This document shows, piece by piece, positions 21,461-32,996 of a stretch of 64,000 nucleotides of DNA (position 1 is the first letter of the stretch; every line of letters begins with the position of its first letter). The DNA is from Providencia heimbachae ATCC 35613 (lineage in GTDB: Bacteria; Pseudomonadota; Gammaproteobacteria; Enterobacterales; Enterobacteriaceae): the NCBI RefSeq assembly GCF_001655055.1, contig NZ_LXEW01000018.1, positions 1 to 64,000 of the forward strand. The letters are read 5' to 3'. The position numbers and the translations under genes were made by a program. Under the pieces are notes generated by a model. The model was not told the origin of the DNA. It was given only the letters and a program-made list of their open reading frames with translations, and searched no databases.

Positions 21461-22258
21461 TTAACGAATGATACCACGATTAGATTGTGCCGAGTCTTCG
21501 AGGAAGTCGCTGAACACTTTGACATGCTCATTATTTTTTGCCATTTCAGCAATTTCTTCACGGGCTTCTTCTAACGATTTACCTGAACGATATAATGTTT
21601 TATAGGCATTTCGGATCGCATGAAGAGACTCTTTGTCAAACCCGCGGCGTTTTAATCCTTCGAGGTTTAAACCATACGGCGTCGCGTGGTTACCCTGAGC
21701 AATTACGTATGGAGGTACGTCTTGTGCAACCCCAGAACATCCCCCCACCATGACGTGTGCGCCGATTTTGCAAAACTGATGAACCGCAGTCATTCCGCCG
21801 ATAATTGCAAAATCACCAAGGAAGACATGCCCACCTAAAGTGCCGTTATTTGCAATAATACAGCGATTACCAATGATACAGTCATGAGCAATATGCACAT
21901 TAACCATCAGCAAGTTATCATCACCAACTTTTGTTAAACCGCCACCTTGTGTTGTACCTCGATGGATAGTAACGCTTTCTCTGATGCGATTTCTATCCCC
22001 GATTTCAACTCGTGTCGGCTCACCTTGATATTTTAAGTCTTGGTTAATTTCGCCGATAGAGGCAAACTGAAATATCACGTTATCACGGCCAATTTGTGTA
22101 TTACCGTTAATAACAATGTGTGATTTCAATTCTGTGCCTTCGCCTATTTCAACGTCAGCACCAATATAACAAAAAGGGCCAATACGAACATTGGCTCCGA
22201 TGATAGCTCCATCTTCTACGACAGATGAAGGATGAATATAGGCTGTCTTATCAATCAT
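21461..22258 (-). CDS. lpxA: UDP-N-acetylglucosamine acyltransferase
   Basis: First enzyme of lipid A synthesis: transfers R-3-hydroxyacyl from ACP to UDP-GlcNAc. Left-handed beta-helix of hexapeptide repeats followed by a helical C-terminus. Catalytic His125 is in VHIAHD (121-126) as in E. coli. The ATG at 22256-22258, one base beyond the fabZ stop, begins the conserved IDKTAYIHP and gives 265 residues (E. coli 262); a start at 22270 would overlap fabZ without support. Confidence 0.96.
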   Translation of the reverse strand: MIDKTAYIHPSSVVEDGAIIGANVRIGPFCYIGADVEIGEGTELKSHIVINGNTQIGRDNVIFQFASIGEINQDLKYQGEPTRVEIGDRNRIRESVTIHRGTTQGGGLTKVGDDNLLMVNVHIAHDCIIGNRCIIANNGTLGGHVFLGDFAIIGGMTAVHQFCKIGAHVMVGGCSGVAQDVPPYVIAQGNHATPYGLNLEGLKRRGFDKESLHAIRNAYKTLYRSGKSLEEAREEIAEMAKNNEHVKVFSDFLEDSAQSNRGIIR

Positions 22259-22259
22259 A

Positions 22260-22712
22260 TCAGACCTCACGGCGACGGGCGCACATCATTTCTGCTTCGC
22301 AGGCCACTTCTCCATCAACTTTTGCAACACCTTTAAAACGTGCGACTCCACGGCGTTCTTTGATAAATTCTACTTCCAGAACCATTTGGTCTCCAGGTAG
22401 AACTGGACGCTTAAAGCGCGCACCATCGATTGCTGCAAAATAGTACAATTCACCGGGTTCTAATTTTCCAACACTTTTAAATGCAAGGATACCCGTGGCC
22501 TGAGCCATAGCTTCTAAGATTAACACGCCAGGGAAAATAGGCTTACCTGGGAAATGCCCTTGGAAAAATGGCTCATTAAAAGAAACATTTTTGACTGCGC
22601 GCAAAAATTTACCTTCTTCAAAATGCAATACGCGGTCAACCAAAAGGAAAGGATAACGGTGCGGTAGCAGTTCTAAGATTTCTTCTATATTCAGAGTATG
22701 ATTATCACTCAT
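22260..22712 (-). CDS. fabZ: 3-hydroxyacyl-ACP dehydratase FabZ
   Basis: Dehydrates 3-hydroxyacyl-ACP in fatty acid elongation and competes with LpxA for 3-hydroxymyristoyl-ACP. Hot-dog fold with catalytic His53 ([10 protein letters not shown]) and Glu67 ([10 protein letters not shown]). 150 residues (E. coli 151). 130 bp after lpxD; that gap contains a long hairpin. Confidence 0.97.
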   Translation of the reverse strand: MSDNHTLNIEEILELLPHRYPFLLVDRVLHFEEGKFLRAVKNVSFNEPFFQGHFPGKPIFPGVLILEAMAQATGILAFKSVGKLEPGELYYFAAIDGARFKRPVLPGDQMVLEVEFIKERRGVARFKGVAKVDGEVACEAEMMCARRREV

Positions 22713-22755
22713 CGAAATACTCTTCCTGTCTATTAATACGATTTAATTAACGAAT

Positions 22756-22796
22756 CGGCCTGCTTTAACCTTTAAAATAGGTTAACTGGCAGGCCG
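22756..22796 (-). other. Long intercistronic hairpin between lpxD and fabZ
   Basis: Outer stem CGGCCTGC (22756-22763) / GCAGGCCG (22789-22796) encloses a second stem TTAACCT / AGGTTAA, giving about 15 base pairs with a small bulge. The reverse-strand side has no T run, so it is more likely a stabilising or processing structure than a terminator. Confidence 0.5.
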
Positions 22797-22842
22797 GAAA
22801 AACGTAACTCAGATGACTATTTTAGCCTGAATTACAAAATGT

Positions 22843-23880
22843 TTACTGTTTTTTTTGGTTTTGGCTATCTAATTCACGCTCAATAGTTTTCAAGCGCTTA
22901 TTCATCTCATTGATACTTAAGACTAAAGCTGCTGTCTTACGCCAAACTTTATTAGGCTGTAAAGGAATACCTGAAGAGTATACACCGGGCTCTGTAATTG
23001 GTCTCATGACCATACCCATTCCTGTTACTGTTACCTTATCGCAAATTTCCATATGACCATTAATAACACTTGCTCCGCCAATCATACAGTAACGACCAAT
23101 TTTTAAACTGCCCGCCATGATGACACCACCAGCAACCGCAGTATTATCGCCAATAATCACATTATGCGCAATTTGACACTGGTTATCTATAATAACACCA
23201 TTACCAATAACTGTGTTATCTAATGCTCCACGGTCAATTGTGGTGCAAGCACCAATTTCGACTCGAGATCCAATGATCACTGTACCTAATTGAGGTATTT
23301 TGATCCAATTACCACGATCATTTGCATAACCGAAACCATCAGATCCAATAACAGTACCGGATTGGATCAAGCACTGATCGCCAATCTCGATATTATGATA
23401 GATACTGACATTGGCCCATAAACGGGTTCCAGCGCCAATATGTGTATTTTTACCGATAAAGCAACCTGCTCCAATCACCACGTTATCACCCAGCACCACT
23501 CCGCTTTCGATAACGGCATTAGCGCCAATTGCAACATTGAGACCTAATTGGGCATCATCAGCAATAACCGCTGATACATGGATATTTTCAGCCGGACTTG
23601 GCGTGGTGTCCATGATTTGAGCCATACGTGCATAAGCAAGGTAAGGATTATCAACAACTAATGCTGAAACCTTACAAGCTTCGAGATCTTTTGCTGTGAG
23701 GACAACCGCGGCAGCCTGACATTCAGCCAGTTTATCACTATAGCGGCTATCAGATAGAAAAGTAATCTGCTGATTATTTGCTGAATGCATCGGGGCAATA
23801 CCGGTGATGACGATATCGCCATCACCGTGTAATTGCGCATTCAACTGCTGAGCAAGGTCAGCCAATCGAATTGAAGACAT
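22843..23880 (-). CDS. lpxD: UDP-3-O-(3-hydroxymyristoyl)glucosamine N-acyltransferase
   Basis: Third step of lipid A synthesis: N-acylates UDP-3-O-acylglucosamine. N-terminal uridine-binding domain (about 1-100), hexapeptide beta-helix (about 105-310) and C-terminal helix. Catalytic His239 is in QIAHN, the same position as in E. coli. 345 residues. Starts 3 bp after skp ends. Confidence 0.96.
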   Translation of the reverse strand: MSSIRLADLAQQLNAQLHGDGDIVITGIAPMHSANNQQITFLSDSRYSDKLAECQAAAVVLTAKDLEACKVSALVVDNPYLAYARMAQIMDTTPSPAENIHVSAVIADDAQLGLNVAIGANAVIESGVVLGDNVVIGAGCFIGKNTHIGAGTRLWANVSIYHNIEIGDQCLIQSGTVIGSDGFGYANDRGNWIKIPQLGTVIIGSRVEIGACTTIDRGALDNTVIGNGVIIDNQCQIAHNVIIGDNTAVAGGVIMAGSLKIGRYCMIGGASVINGHMEICDKVTVTGMGMVMRPITEPGVYSSGIPLQPNKVWRKTAALVLSINEMNKRLKTIERELDSQNQKKQ

Positions 23881-23883
23881 CTA

Positions 23884-24378
23884 TTATTTAACCTGTTTTT
23901 GAACCTGACTTGTGATGTCAATGCTATCTTTTGCATATGCAACCGCATTTGCATCAATAACCACATCATAGCCTTCTTTCGCAGCAACAGATTTAATAGA
24001 ATCTTGAATACGAGTTAAGATTTTATTACGCTCTTCACCTTGACGACGACGATTGTCTTCTTCAAATTTTTGAGCTTTTTCAGCAAATTGGTCACGTTTA
24101 GTCATGAGTTCTTTTTCAAGCTTTTCGCGATCGCTTTGCTTCATTGTCGCACCATCACGACGCAGTTTTTCTACGCGTGATTGCAAATCTTTTTCTAGAT
24201 TTTGCAATTCAGTACCACGACTTTTGAACTCACTCTCGAGCTGTTTAGCAACGGCTTCACGAGCAGGCATATTTTGGAAGATTTCGCCTACGTTTACGAT
24301 AGCGATTTTCTCAGCATAAGCACCTGCTGACATAGCTAAAGCAATACTAACACCCGCTGCACACAACAATTTTTTCAC
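23884..24378 (-). CDS. skp: Periplasmic chaperone Skp
   Basis: Trimeric periplasmic holdase that carries unfolded outer-membrane proteins to BamA. Signal peptide of about 22 residues ending AGAYA, then a beta core and long charged coiled-coil tentacles rich in Lys, Arg and Glu (about residues 45-130). 164 residues (E. coli 161). It lies directly downstream of bamA as in E. coli. Confidence 0.95.
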   Translation of the reverse strand: MKKLLCAAGVSIALAMSAGAYAEKIAIVNVGEIFQNMPAREAVAKQLESEFKSRGTELQNLEKDLQSRVEKLRRDGATMKQSDREKLEKELMTKRDQFAEKAQKFEEDNRRRQGEERNKILTRIQDSIKSVAAKEGYDVVIDANAVAYAKDSIDITSQVQKQVK

Positions 24379-24420
24379 ACTAAACTCCTTAACCCATATT
24401 TATGGCTGGAAATTTTGGTT

Positions 24421-24442
24421 GCCCTCATTCGAAAATGAGGGC
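24421..24442. other. Intercistronic hairpin between bamA and skp
   Basis: Perfect 9-bp stem GCCCTCATT / AATGAGGGC with a 4-base loop, in the 88-bp gap between bamA and skp. No T run follows on the coding strand, so it looks like an attenuator or mRNA-stabilising element rather than a full terminator. Confidence 0.5.
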
Positions 24443-24466
24443 TTTCTTCGATAGAGACTGACTAGA

Positions 24467-26887
24467 TTACCAGGTTCTACCAATATTAAATTGGAACTGT
24501 TCTGATTTATCGCCTTCGTAATCCTTAATAGGTTGCGCATAGGAGAAGACCAGAGGCCCAAGTGGTGACATCCATTGTAGAGCGATACCTGCAGAAGCGC
24601 GGATATTGGTTGCCTTACCGTAGTCAGGCATTCCCGCACGCCAATCTGAAGGAACGCTGTTCCAGTTTGTATCCCATACCGTACCCGCATCAACAAAGAG
24701 AGAAGTACGAACAGCATTCGCATATTTCTCATCTATAAATGGCGTTGGTGTAATCAATTCAAATGAGGCTGCATACATAGCGTTACCACCAACTGCATCA
24801 CTTGACGGACTCCCTGGTTCAGGCTCTCCTTTACCAGTAATAGCGTTACGCTTCAAATAAACTGCTTTAGGTCCGATATTATTCGAACGGAAACCACGAA
24901 TGGTACTGGAACCACCGGCATAGAAGTTTTCATAGAACGGCATTTGCTTGCTGCCAATACCATCACCATAACCTGCTTGCGCACGACCAAGAACAACCCA
25001 AGTTTCATCGGTATCAATTGGGTAGTAATGTGCGGTATCAAAACGCAGTTTATAGTATTCGTTATCAGAGCCAGGAATTGTCACTTTAGCCGACAAGTTG
25101 GTTTTATTACCCGATGTTGGGAAGAAACCACGGTTCAGTGAGTTATAGCTCCAACCTACGTTGACGGTAAAGTCATCTGCATCAAAGCTTTCTTTATTAC
25201 GCCCATTTTCAGTGATTGGTGGGTTTTTACCCATCGAATCAAGATAATCCCACATTGCAGCCTGCGCTCGCATGTCAGATAGATCATTATGGACATAACC
25301 TGCCCCCACACGGAATGAGTTATTCTCATTGAATGGGAAGCTCAAGAAGCTATCTAAACCATAGGTTTTATTGTTATAACCCGAAAGGTCAGCATCTTTT
25401 GCACTAAAGTCGTTATAGAAAATACGACCACCCAAGCTGACACCATTAACGGTAAAGTACGGGTCAGTGAAGGAGAATTCAACGTTAGTTGAATAGTCGT
25501 TTTTACTTGCGTTGATACCAACCGCATTACCTGTACCCAGCCAGTTATCTTGTGTTACACCGACTTGGAAGCTCACGCCACTTTCAGTACCAAAACCAAC
25601 ACCAAAGTTCATTGAACCCGTGTTACGCTCTTTAACTTTATAGATGACATCAACCTGATCTGGGCTACCCGGGATTCGTTGAGTTTCAACATCGACAGTT
25701 TCAAAGAAACCCGTACGATTAAGACGTTCTTTACCTAATTCAACTAAATCGTTACCTAACCAAGCACCTTCCATTTGACGCATTTCACGGCGTAAAACGG
25801 TATCTTTACTGGTGTCATTACCTTGGAAACGAATTTGACGAACATAGAAACGATTCCCTGCATCAACATTGACATGCAGTTTAACTGTTTTATCTTCATC
25901 ATTGATTTCAGGCTGAGTCATTACACGAGGATAAGCATAGCCATAACGACCAAATAGTTCTTTTATTTGGTTTTCCATGCGTGTTACTTGTGCACCGTTA
26001 TATAACTCACCCGGTGTAATGGTGATGAGTTCTTTGATATCTTCTAAATGTTCAGCGGTATTACCATTAACTTCAACGCCAGAAATTTTATACTGGTCGC
26101 CTTCGGTAATATTGATCGTGATATAGATATCTTTTTTATCAGGCGTCAAACTCACTTGAGTTGAATCGATATTGAAACGAGCATAACCACGGTCAAGATA
26201 AAAACTGCGTAAGGTTTCTAAATCACCTGCCAGTTTTTGTTTTTGATATTTTTGGTCTGCTGCAAAGTTCCACCATGGCACATCATCACGTAACTGAAGT
26301 TTATTAACCAGTTCCGCTGTCGTGTAATTTTTGTTACCGACGATATTGATCTGCTGAATTTTGGCAGAAACACCTTCAGAGAAAACAAATTTCAAATCTA
26401 CACGGTTGCGTGGTAATGGCGTTACGACGGCTTTTACAGTGGCGTTGTATTTACCAACACTGTAGTAAAAGTCTTCTAAACCTTTTTCAATATTCGCAAT
26501 CGTCGTGCGGTCGAGAGCTTCACCAACACGGATATTTGATGCTTCCAAGTTCTGCTTTAGCATGTCATCTTTCACAGATTTGTTACCTGTAAAAGTGATA
26601 CTTGCGATGGTTGGTCGTTCTTTAACTTGAACGATCAGCGTGTTTCCATCACGCAGGACCCTTACATCTTCGAAGTTACCGGTTGAGAATAGGGAACGAA
26701 TCGAGCGACTAATGTCTTCGTTATCGACTGAATCACCTACCCGGACAGGTATGTTCAATAATGCTGCACCAACGGCGACGCGTTGTAGACCTTCGAAACG
26801 AATGTCTTTAACTACGAATCCGTCTGAACCGTATGCAGTGGCGCTGCCAAGAAGCAGCGACGCTATGAGCAACTTTTTCATCGCCAT
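24467..26887 (-). CDS. bamA: Outer-membrane protein assembly factor BamA
   Basis: Essential Omp85 protein that inserts beta-barrels into the outer membrane. Signal peptide of about 20 residues (ending TAYG), five POTRA domains to about residue 425, then a 16-strand barrel with the IRGF motif (STIRGFRSN) of loop 6 and a C-terminal aromatic sequence FQFNIGRTW. 806 residues against 810 in E. coli. 42 bp downstream of rseP. Confidence 0.97.
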   Translation of the reverse strand: MAMKKLLIASLLLGSATAYGSDGFVVKDIRFEGLQRVAVGAALLNIPVRVGDSVDNEDISRSIRSLFSTGNFEDVRVLRDGNTLIVQVKERPTIASITFTGNKSVKDDMLKQNLEASNIRVGEALDRTTIANIEKGLEDFYYSVGKYNATVKAVVTPLPRNRVDLKFVFSEGVSAKIQQINIVGNKNYTTAELVNKLQLRDDVPWWNFAADQKYQKQKLAGDLETLRSFYLDRGYARFNIDSTQVSLTPDKKDIYITINITEGDQYKISGVEVNGNTAEHLEDIKELITITPGELYNGAQVTRMENQIKELFGRYGYAYPRVMTQPEINDEDKTVKLHVNVDAGNRFYVRQIRFQGNDTSKDTVLRREMRQMEGAWLGNDLVELGKERLNRTGFFETVDVETQRIPGSPDQVDVIYKVKERNTGSMNFGVGFGTESGVSFQVGVTQDNWLGTGNAVGINASKNDYSTNVEFSFTDPYFTVNGVSLGGRIFYNDFSAKDADLSGYNNKTYGLDSFLSFPFNENNSFRVGAGYVHNDLSDMRAQAAMWDYLDSMGKNPPITENGRNKESFDADDFTVNVGWSYNSLNRGFFPTSGNKTNLSAKVTIPGSDNEYYKLRFDTAHYYPIDTDETWVVLGRAQAGYGDGIGSKQMPFYENFYAGGSSTIRGFRSNNIGPKAVYLKRNAITGKGEPEPGSPSSDAVGGNAMYAASFELITPTPFIDEKYANAVRTSLFVDAGTVWDTNWNSVPSDWRAGMPDYGKATNIRASAGIALQWMSPLGPLVFSYAQPIKDYEGDKSEQFQFNIGRTW

Positions 26888-26929
26888 CGTTGTTATGCGT
26901 ATTCCTTACTGGTCCCAAGCTTACAAAAA

Positions 26930-28282
26930 TTAGAAGCGAGAGAAATCATTAAAAAGTGCAAGTCCCATTAACAGAATCAATGCCATTGCACCTATCCGAA
27001 AACTAAAGTCTTGTACACGCTCAGACACTGGACTTCCTTTAATTTTTTCAATTAACAGAAAGAGTAGGTGTCCCCCATCTAAAACAGGCAGTGGAAACAG
27101 ATTGATGATACCTAAATTCACGCTAATAAGCGCAATAAACATCAAATAATATACCAAGCCTGACTCGGCTGATACCCCCGCACCTTTCGCGATAGATATC
27201 GGACCGCTCAAGTTATTGAGTTTAACATCCCCAACAACTAGTTTGCCCATCATGTTGACCGTTAGCTTCATCAACTGCCACGTTTTATCACTTGCTTGGT
27301 AAAACGCATCGAATGGTCCGTATTGCTGAACCATTCTATATTCATCTGCTAACGGTAACACTGAAAGTTCAACGCCCGCAAATCCAATTTGCTCTCCACG
27401 CTGACCATTTTGAATATCAGGGGTCAATGTGAGAGTGATGATTTGATCGGATCGCTCTACCTCTAATTTCAATGGTGTACCTGGGTTACTACGAATTATT
27501 CGCGTCACTGGATTCCATAAATCCAGTTTTTCCCCACTTACACCAATAATTCTATCTCCGGGCTTTAATCCTGCTCGCTCACCAGCAGAACCCTCAGTCA
27601 CTTTCTGTATGACTGGATCGATTCTCGCAGAAACAGGCATGATACCAATAGATAATATTGGATCCTGCTTTTCAGGATCAAATTGCCACGATGTTAAATC
27701 AACTGTTTTAGTAATTGGCTCACTATACCCTTGAGGCAATACTTCAGCAGTAAATTCACGATCGCCAATTTTCCCCACTAACGCTAAACGAACTGAATTC
27801 CAATCAGGCGTTTCGATACCGCCAATCGATTTTAGTTCCATTTTCGGCGTAAAATTTGCGGCTGAGGCAATTGAATCTGCTTTTACATCTTCAATAATAG
27901 GACGGACTGATGGTATCCCAATCATAAAGACTATCCAGTAGACAACAATAGCAAGCAAAAAGTTCGCTATCGGTCCCGCACTAATAATTGCAGCACGTTG
28001 CCCAACGGTTTTATTATTGAATGCTTGGTGACGACGTTCAGGTGTTACATCCCCTGCTCGCTCGTCGAGCATTTTGACATAACCGCCTAGTGGTATCAGC
28101 GCCAGCACGAATTCCGTGCCCTGTTTATCAACTTTGCGCCATAACGTTTTCCCGAAGCCAATAGAAAAACGTTCGACATAAACACCACAACGGCGCGCAA
28201 TCCAAAAATGGCCAAATTCATGTACTGTTATTAACACGCCTATGGCAATGATAAACGCAGCTAAACTCCAGATAAATCCCAT
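26930..28282 (-). CDS. rseP: Site-2 intramembrane protease RseP
   Basis: Inner-membrane zinc metalloprotease that cuts RseA after DegS to release sigma-E, and clears signal peptides. Zinc motif HEFGH at residues 21-25, two periplasmic PDZ domains ([17 protein letters not shown]), and the second metal site [13 protein letters not shown] near the C-terminus. 450 residues as in E. coli. 8 bp downstream of cdsA. Confidence 0.97.
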   Translation of the reverse strand: MGFIWSLAAFIIAIGVLITVHEFGHFWIARRCGVYVERFSIGFGKTLWRKVDKQGTEFVLALIPLGGYVKMLDERAGDVTPERRHQAFNNKTVGQRAAIISAGPIANFLLAIVVYWIVFMIGIPSVRPIIEDVKADSIASAANFTPKMELKSIGGIETPDWNSVRLALVGKIGDREFTAEVLPQGYSEPITKTVDLTSWQFDPEKQDPILSIGIMPVSARIDPVIQKVTEGSAGERAGLKPGDRIIGVSGEKLDLWNPVTRIIRSNPGTPLKLEVERSDQIITLTLTPDIQNGQRGEQIGFAGVELSVLPLADEYRMVQQYGPFDAFYQASDKTWQLMKLTVNMMGKLVVGDVKLNNLSGPISIAKGAGVSAESGLVYYLMFIALISVNLGIINLFPLPVLDGGHLLFLLIEKIKGSPVSERVQDFSFRIGAMALILLMGLALFNDFSRF

Positions 28283-28290
28283 TTATAATC

Positions 28291-29151
28291 CTAAAGACCA
28301 AAACCGTTAAAAACTAACAAATTCAGCCCCGCGAAAACGGGGATTGCGGCAGTCAGGCTATCAATTCGATCGAGTATTCCACCATGACCTGGAATTAAAT
28401 GACTGCTGTCTTTTATACCCGATTGACGCTTAAACATACTTTCAGTCAAGTCGCCAAATACCGAGACAACAACAACAATAATTGATGTAACGAGTAAATA
28501 ATCAGGCATCACTGGAATCGGTGCAAATGTACTAAACAACCATGAAATAATACCCGCGGTAATTAGCCCACCAATAAGGCCTTCCCACGTTTTACCCGGC
28601 GAAACTTTAGGTGCTAATTTATTACGTCCCATGGTACGACCAAATGCATAAGCACCTGAGTCCGCCCCCCAGACAAGTAACATCACATATAGCAGCCACC
28701 ATGCACCAAAGAAGGTGTCACTCTGATAGCCAATAGTTCTAAGTACCATCATGCCACAATAAAAAGGAATGATAGTCAAAGCACCAAACAATAATCGAAT
28801 AACAACCGATTTTCCCCATGAAGCCGAGGCGGGATAAGTCACCACTAAAAGAATCGCAATAACCCACCAAATTAGCCCCGCCCATAAGCCATAAAGAATA
28901 AGAGGCTCATTGATGAGAACATTGATATCCGGTAAAGAGAATTGGATTGCCAAAAGCACAGCAGCAAAAACAATGGCAAGCCCAACACGCTTAGTTTGTG
29001 AATGCCATCCTGCAAATTGAGCCCACTCCCATGCACCCAATGCACTAACGGCAATGACGACAAAACCAAAATTGGCAGGAGAAAGTAAAAACAGGGCAGC
29101 AATAACAATAGGTATTAGTACTATTGCCGTTAGCAAACGATATTTCAGCAC
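28291..29151 (-). CDS. cdsA: Phosphatidate cytidylyltransferase
   Basis: Polytopic inner-membrane enzyme that makes CDP-diacylglycerol for all phospholipids. The CDP-diacylglycerol synthase signature is present near the C-terminus: SMFKRQSGIKD followed by PGHGGILDRIDS. About eight hydrophobic segments. 286 residues (E. coli 285). Between uppS and rseP. Confidence 0.96.
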   Translation of the reverse strand: MLKYRLLTAIVLIPIVIAALFLLSPANFGFVVIAVSALGAWEWAQFAGWHSQTKRVGLAIVFAAVLLAIQFSLPDINVLINEPLILYGLWAGLIWWVIAILLVVTYPASASWGKSVVIRLLFGALTIIPFYCGMMVLRTIGYQSDTFFGAWWLLYVMLLVWGADSGAYAFGRTMGRNKLAPKVSPGKTWEGLIGGLITAGIISWLFSTFAPIPVMPDYLLVTSIIVVVVSVFGDLTESMFKRQSGIKDSSHLIPGHGGILDRIDSLTAAIPVFAGLNLLVFNGFGL

Positions 29152-29163
29152 ATCTTTCTCCTT

Positions 29164-29916
29164 TTATTTGACGAGTTCGTCATCTGATTCAGCGCCACCA
29201 TAACGACGTTCACGCTTACTAAAAGCATCAACCGCATCCTGAAACACCATTTCATCAAAATCTGGCCACAAAACGTTGGTGAAATAAAATTCCGCATAGG
29301 CGACTTGCCAGAGTAAAAAATTACTAATGCGATGCTCGCCACCTGTTCTGATGACTAAATCAACACATTCTTGGTCATGCATACAGACATGCTCATTAAT
29401 GCTTTCCTCATTGATATCATCAATAGAAAGCTCACCACTCTTCACCTTTGCAAACACCTGTTTAACGCTATTGGCAATATCCCAACGCCCACCATAGTTT
29501 GCAGCAATATTTAGTTTCAAACCCGTATTATTTTGCGTTAACGCCTCAGCTTTATCGATTCTTTTTCTTAGACGATCACTAAAGCGATTGATATCACCAA
29601 TCACTTTTAATTTAACATTGTTTTTGTGTAGGTTTTTTACTTCGTTATCCAATGCAAAAACAAATAACTCCATTAATGAACTCACTTCTTTCTCTGGTCT
29701 TCTCCAGTTTTCACTGCTAAATGCATAAAGAGTAAGCGAGCTAATTTTATTTTTCACTGCAAAACGTACAGAATTACGCACAGACTCAACACCGGCTTTA
29801 TGACCAGTAATTCTGAGTTTCCCTCTCTGTTTAGCCCAGCGTCCGTTACCATCCATAATGATGGCGACATGCTTAGGTATCATCGATTCAGAGAGATTTT
29901 CACCACTAGAGTTCAT
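29164..29916 (-). CDS. uppS: Undecaprenyl diphosphate synthase
   Basis: Cis-prenyltransferase that adds eight isopentenyl units to farnesyl diphosphate to give the C55 carrier for peptidoglycan and O-antigen (ispU in E. coli). Active-site motif MDGNGRWAK (residues 21-29, catalytic Asp22), then TLYAFSSENW and RTGGEHRISNFLLWQ. 250 residues. Begins the tight uppS-cdsA-rseP run. The 187-bp gap to dxr upstream shows no other feature. Confidence 0.97.
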   Translation of the reverse strand: MNSSGENLSESMIPKHVAIIMDGNGRWAKQRGKLRITGHKAGVESVRNSVRFAVKNKISSLTLYAFSSENWRRPEKEVSSLMELFVFALDNEVKNLHKNNVKLKVIGDINRFSDRLRKRIDKAEALTQNNTGLKLNIAANYGGRWDIANSVKQVFAKVKSGELSIDDINEESINEHVCMHDQECVDLVIRTGGEHRISNFLLWQVAYAEFYFTNVLWPDFDEMVFQDAVDAFSKRERRYGGAESDDELVK

Positions 29917-30103
29917 TAAATATTAATCCTTGTGTGCACAGCCTTGAGAATCCAGCGCAATAATAACCTTTATTATTGAAATTACTGATAAGACACATCC
30001 TTAATTCTCTGCTAAATACTGACGTTGTCTTTCTTTTTTTAAACATGTCACATATTAAAGATATATTATGGCTATCAGCAACTAAATAAATCACATACTA
30101 AGA

Positions 30104-31297
30104 TTAAATTTCTTGTGAAATTAACGTTGCCGCTTCACGACGTGAGCAAGCATCGATTTCTAAGACCTCATCAATCGATACTGGTTCAGAAAAATCATGT
30201 TTATCCATAGCTTTATGATTAATTTTTGCGATATCCGTAAAACGGATTTTTCCTTCAAGAAAAGCCGCAACGGTTATTTCATTTGCTGCATTAAGCGCTG
30301 TTGTTGCTGCTTGACCTTCATGACACGCATCGATAGCAAGTTTTAAACAAGGATAACGTTGATAGTCAGGTTCGACAAAGGTTAATGAAGACAGTTTTTT
30401 AAAATTAAGAGGTTCTGCACCTGAAATGATACGTTCAGGATAGGCCATACTATAGGAAATTGGCGTGCGCATATCCGGTGTGCCGAGCTGAGCAATCACG
30501 CTACCATCCCTGTACCTGACCATTGAATGGATCACTGATTGAGGATGTATAACAACTTCCATTTGTTCCGCACTGGCGTTGAAGAAGTAGCAGGCTTCAA
30601 TATATTCAAGCCCTTTATTCATCATAGTGGCTGAATCCACTGAAATTTTACGTCCCATCGACCAATTAGGATGATTACAAGCTTCATCCGGTGTAACACT
30701 ATCAAAATGGGAAAGTGGAGTCTCTCTGAATGGGCCGCCAGATCCTGTTAATACGATGCTGGAAATACCAGAAGCGGATAAATCAGCAAAACCCAAATTA
30801 CGTTGAATAACTTCAGGTAAGCTTTGAAAAATCGCATTATGCTCGCTATCGATTGGAAAAACAGTCGCACCATGCTCACGAATCTCATTAAAGAATAAAC
30901 GGCCACTGGTAATGAGAGACTCTTTATTCGCTAATAATATTCTTTTCCCTTTACGAATAGCCGCAAGCGTTGGCAATAACCCAGCAACCCCCGTAATTGC
31001 AGACATGACTTGATCTGCTTCATCTAAACCCGCAAGTTCTATGGCAGACGCAGTACCCGATAAAACTTCAGTTTTACAATTATTTTCAGACAAAATTTGG
31101 CGTAATGCCTTAGCTGAATCGTCCTCTGCCATACAGGCGTATTTCGGATTAAATTCTAAACACTGACTAGCCATTTCAGCAACATTTTTGCCTGCGACTA
31201 AAGCCGTAATTTGAAATTTTTCAGGGTTTTGTCGAACAACAGAAAGTGTATTGGTACCAATGGAGCCTGTAGAACCTAGGATTGTAAGACGTTTCAT
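30104..31297 (-). CDS. dxr: 1-deoxy-D-xylulose 5-phosphate reductoisomerase
   Basis: Second enzyme of the MEP isoprenoid pathway: converts DXP to 2-C-methylerythritol 4-phosphate with NADPH. NADPH motif GSTGSIG (residues 8-14) and metal-binding DSEHNAIFQ with Asp150 and Glu152, the E. coli positions. 397 residues (E. coli 398). It supplies precursor for UppS encoded next to it. Confidence 0.97.
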   Translation of the reverse strand: MKRLTILGSTGSIGTNTLSVVRQNPEKFQITALVAGKNVAEMASQCLEFNPKYACMAEDDSAKALRQILSENNCKTEVLSGTASAIELAGLDEADQVMSAITGVAGLLPTLAAIRKGKRILLANKESLITSGRLFFNEIREHGATVFPIDSEHNAIFQSLPEVIQRNLGFADLSASGISSIVLTGSGGPFRETPLSHFDSVTPDEACNHPNWSMGRKISVDSATMMNKGLEYIEACYFFNASAEQMEVVIHPQSVIHSMVRYRDGSVIAQLGTPDMRTPISYSMAYPERIISGAEPLNFKKLSSLTFVEPDYQRYPCLKLAIDACHEGQAATTALNAANEITVAAFLEGKIRFTDIAKINHKAMDKHDFSEPVSIDEVLEIDACSRREAATLISQEI

Positions 31298-31382
31298 AGT
31301 GATCAGTTGCTCTGTATTAATTCAATACTGAGATTATATCAGCTTAGATGTAAGAAAGGATTGTTTAATAGGTATGAAAAAT

Positions 31383-31433
31383 AATAAAGCCACCCTAATG
31401 CACATTAATTCAATGTGTTTAGATGGCTTTATT
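31383..31433 (-). terminator. Terminator after frr
   Basis: Imperfect long stem AATAAAGCCA (31383-31392) / TGGCTTTATT (31424-31433) with inner pairing CACATTAATT/AATGTG, ending in a T-rich stretch on the reverse strand. Located between frr and dxr. Confidence 0.75.
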
Positions 31434-31444
31434 ATCGAAATGGA

Positions 31445-32002
31445 TTAAAAATCCATCAGCTCCGTTTCTTTTTGAGCTAACGCTTCATCAACTTTCTTGA
31501 TGAAATTGTCAGTCAATTTTTGGATATCATCCTGTGAACGGCGCTCATCATCTTCGCTGATTTCTTTATCTTTCAGCAAAGCTTTAACTTTATCATTAGC
31601 ATCACGACGAACGTTACGAACCGCAATACGGCCCTGCTCAGCTTCAGCACGAACCACTTTGATCAGGTCTTTACGACGCTCTTCCGTCAAAGCTGGAAGT
31701 GGTACACGAATAACCGTACCCGCAGATGATGGGTTCAGACCTAAGTCTGACGACATAATTGCTTTTTCAATCGCTGGAGACATTGAGCGATCAAATACAG
31801 AGATGGCTAATGTACGTGAATCTTCTACCGTCACGTTAGCCAGCTGACGTAATGGTGTTGCAGAACCATAATACTCCACCATAATGCCATCGAGTAGGCT
31901 TGGTGAAGCGCGGCCTGTACGGATTTTACTGATCTGATTTTTGAGTGCTTCAACGCTCTTTTCCATACGGTCTTGAGCATCTTTTTGGATTTCGTTAATC
32001 AC
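31445..32002 (-). CDS. frr: Ribosome recycling factor
   Basis: Splits post-termination ribosomes together with EF-G. 185 residues as in E. coli, with three-helix-bundle character and conserved [20 protein letters not shown] (residues 26-45) and [12 protein letters not shown]. Third in the rpsB-tsf-pyrH-frr order, followed by a terminator. Confidence 0.97.
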   Translation of the reverse strand: MINEIQKDAQDRMEKSVEALKNQISKIRTGRASPSLLDGIMVEYYGSATPLRQLANVTVEDSRTLAISVFDRSMSPAIEKAIMSSDLGLNPSSAGTVIRVPLPALTEERRKDLIKVVRAEAEQGRIAVRNVRRDANDKVKALLKDKEISEDDERRSQDDIQKLTDNFIKKVDEALAQKETELMDF

Positions 32003-32023
32003 GTTTTCAACCCTTAAGAACTT

Positions 32024-32048
32024 GTTATTAAAGGCCGCAAAGCAGCCT
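32024..32048 (-). terminator. Weak terminator or attenuator between pyrH and frr
   Basis: Reverse-strand stem AGGCTGC / GCGGCCT (32042-32048 and 32032-32038, one G-U pair) with a TTT loop, followed by TTTAATAAC. Probably partial termination between pyrH and frr. Confidence 0.55.
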
Positions 32049-32110
32049 CGCTTAAATTGTCTGAATTTATGTTAGATATTACATTTAAACTCAGGTCATG
32101 TCTCTGAGTA

Positions 32111-32839
32111 TTAGTTGTGAGAAATCAGAGTTCCTTCATTTTCACCCATTACAACACGGCGTAAAGCGCCTGGTTTATTCATGTTGAAAACACGAATAGG
32201 TAAGTTATGGTCACGAGCCAAAGTAAATGCAGCTAAGTCCATCACCTTCAATTCGCGCTCCAAAACATCTTGATAACCCAAAGTTTCATACAGAACGGCA
32301 TCGGGATCTTTTGCCGGATCAGCTGAATATACACCATCAACTTTTGTTGCTTTTAAAACAACATCCGCTTCAATTTCAATACCGCGTAAGCATGCCGCTG
32401 AGTCTGTTGTAAAAAATGGATTTCCTGTCCCAGCAGAAAAAATCACAACACGACCATGACGTAACAGGCTAATAGCTTCAGCCCAACTGTAGTTATCACA
32501 GACACCGTTAAGTGGGATTGCAGACATCAGTCTTGCGTTCACATAAGCACGATGCAGCGCATCTCGCATTGCGAGACCGTTCATGACCGTTGCTAGCATT
32601 CCCATATGGTCACCTACCACACGGTTCATGCCTGCTTGCGCTAAACCTGCACCGCGAAATAGGTTACCGCCACCAATAACCACACCGACCTGTATACCCA
32701 GTTCTATGAGTTCTTTGATTTCCTGAGCCATACGATCTAAAACGCTAGCATCGATACCAAAACCTTCTGCACCTTGTAAGGCTTCGCCACTTAATTTGAG
32801 CAGAATGCGCTGATAAACGGGTTTTGCATTGGTAGCCAT
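32111..32839 (-). CDS. pyrH: UMP kinase
   Basis: Hexameric bacterial UMP kinase of the amino-acid-kinase fold, making UDP for pyrimidine nucleotides and sugar nucleotides. Conserved [23 protein letters not shown], and the C-terminal [14 protein letters not shown]. The ATG at 32837-32839 with AGGA upstream gives 242 residues (E. coli 241); a longer start at 32875 is unsupported. Confidence 0.97.
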   Translation of the reverse strand: MATNAKPVYQRILLKLSGEALQGAEGFGIDASVLDRMAQEIKELIELGIQVGVVIGGGNLFRGAGLAQAGMNRVVGDHMGMLATVMNGLAMRDALHRAYVNARLMSAIPLNGVCDNYSWAEAISLLRHGRVVIFSAGTGNPFFTTDSAACLRGIEIEADVVLKATKVDGVYSADPAKDPDAVLYETLGYQDVLERELKVMDLAAFTLARDHNLPIRVFNMNKPGALRRVVMGENEGTLISHN

Positions 32840-32925
32840 GGTGTTCTGTCCTAACAGATAATTTATTGGGATCACATATGCAGAGTTATATCTTCTACAT
32901 ATCTAAATTTTATTGGATACAAAAA

Positions 32926-32996
32926 TTATACTCAACATAATTCAAGGTACATACGTATAACCAACAACGATACAACTTGAAATATAACGAGTATTA
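32926..32996 (+). repeat. Short ERIC-type repeat between pyrH and tsf
   Basis: A 71-bp foldback element with both ERIC termini well preserved: TTATACTCAACATAATTC at the left and ACTTGAAATATAACGAGTAT at the right. The ERIC centre is missing. It abuts the tsf terminator, so it lies in the pyrH leader region. Confidence 0.75.

Noticed and set aside
24400-24732. 110-residue reverse-strand frame overlapping the end of bamA
   Set aside because: Out-of-frame shadow of the conserved BamA C-terminus.
29906-30094. 62-residue frame in the uppS-dxr gap
   Set aside because: No ribosome site, overlaps the uppS start and has no protein-like features.
31497-31847. 116-residue frame antisense to frr, and similar antisense frames over lpxB (21059-21451), tsf (33486-33749) and rpsB (34090-34386)
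   Set aside because: All lie wholly inside strongly conserved genes on the other strand, are rich in Ser and Arg as shadow frames are, and lack ribosome sites.
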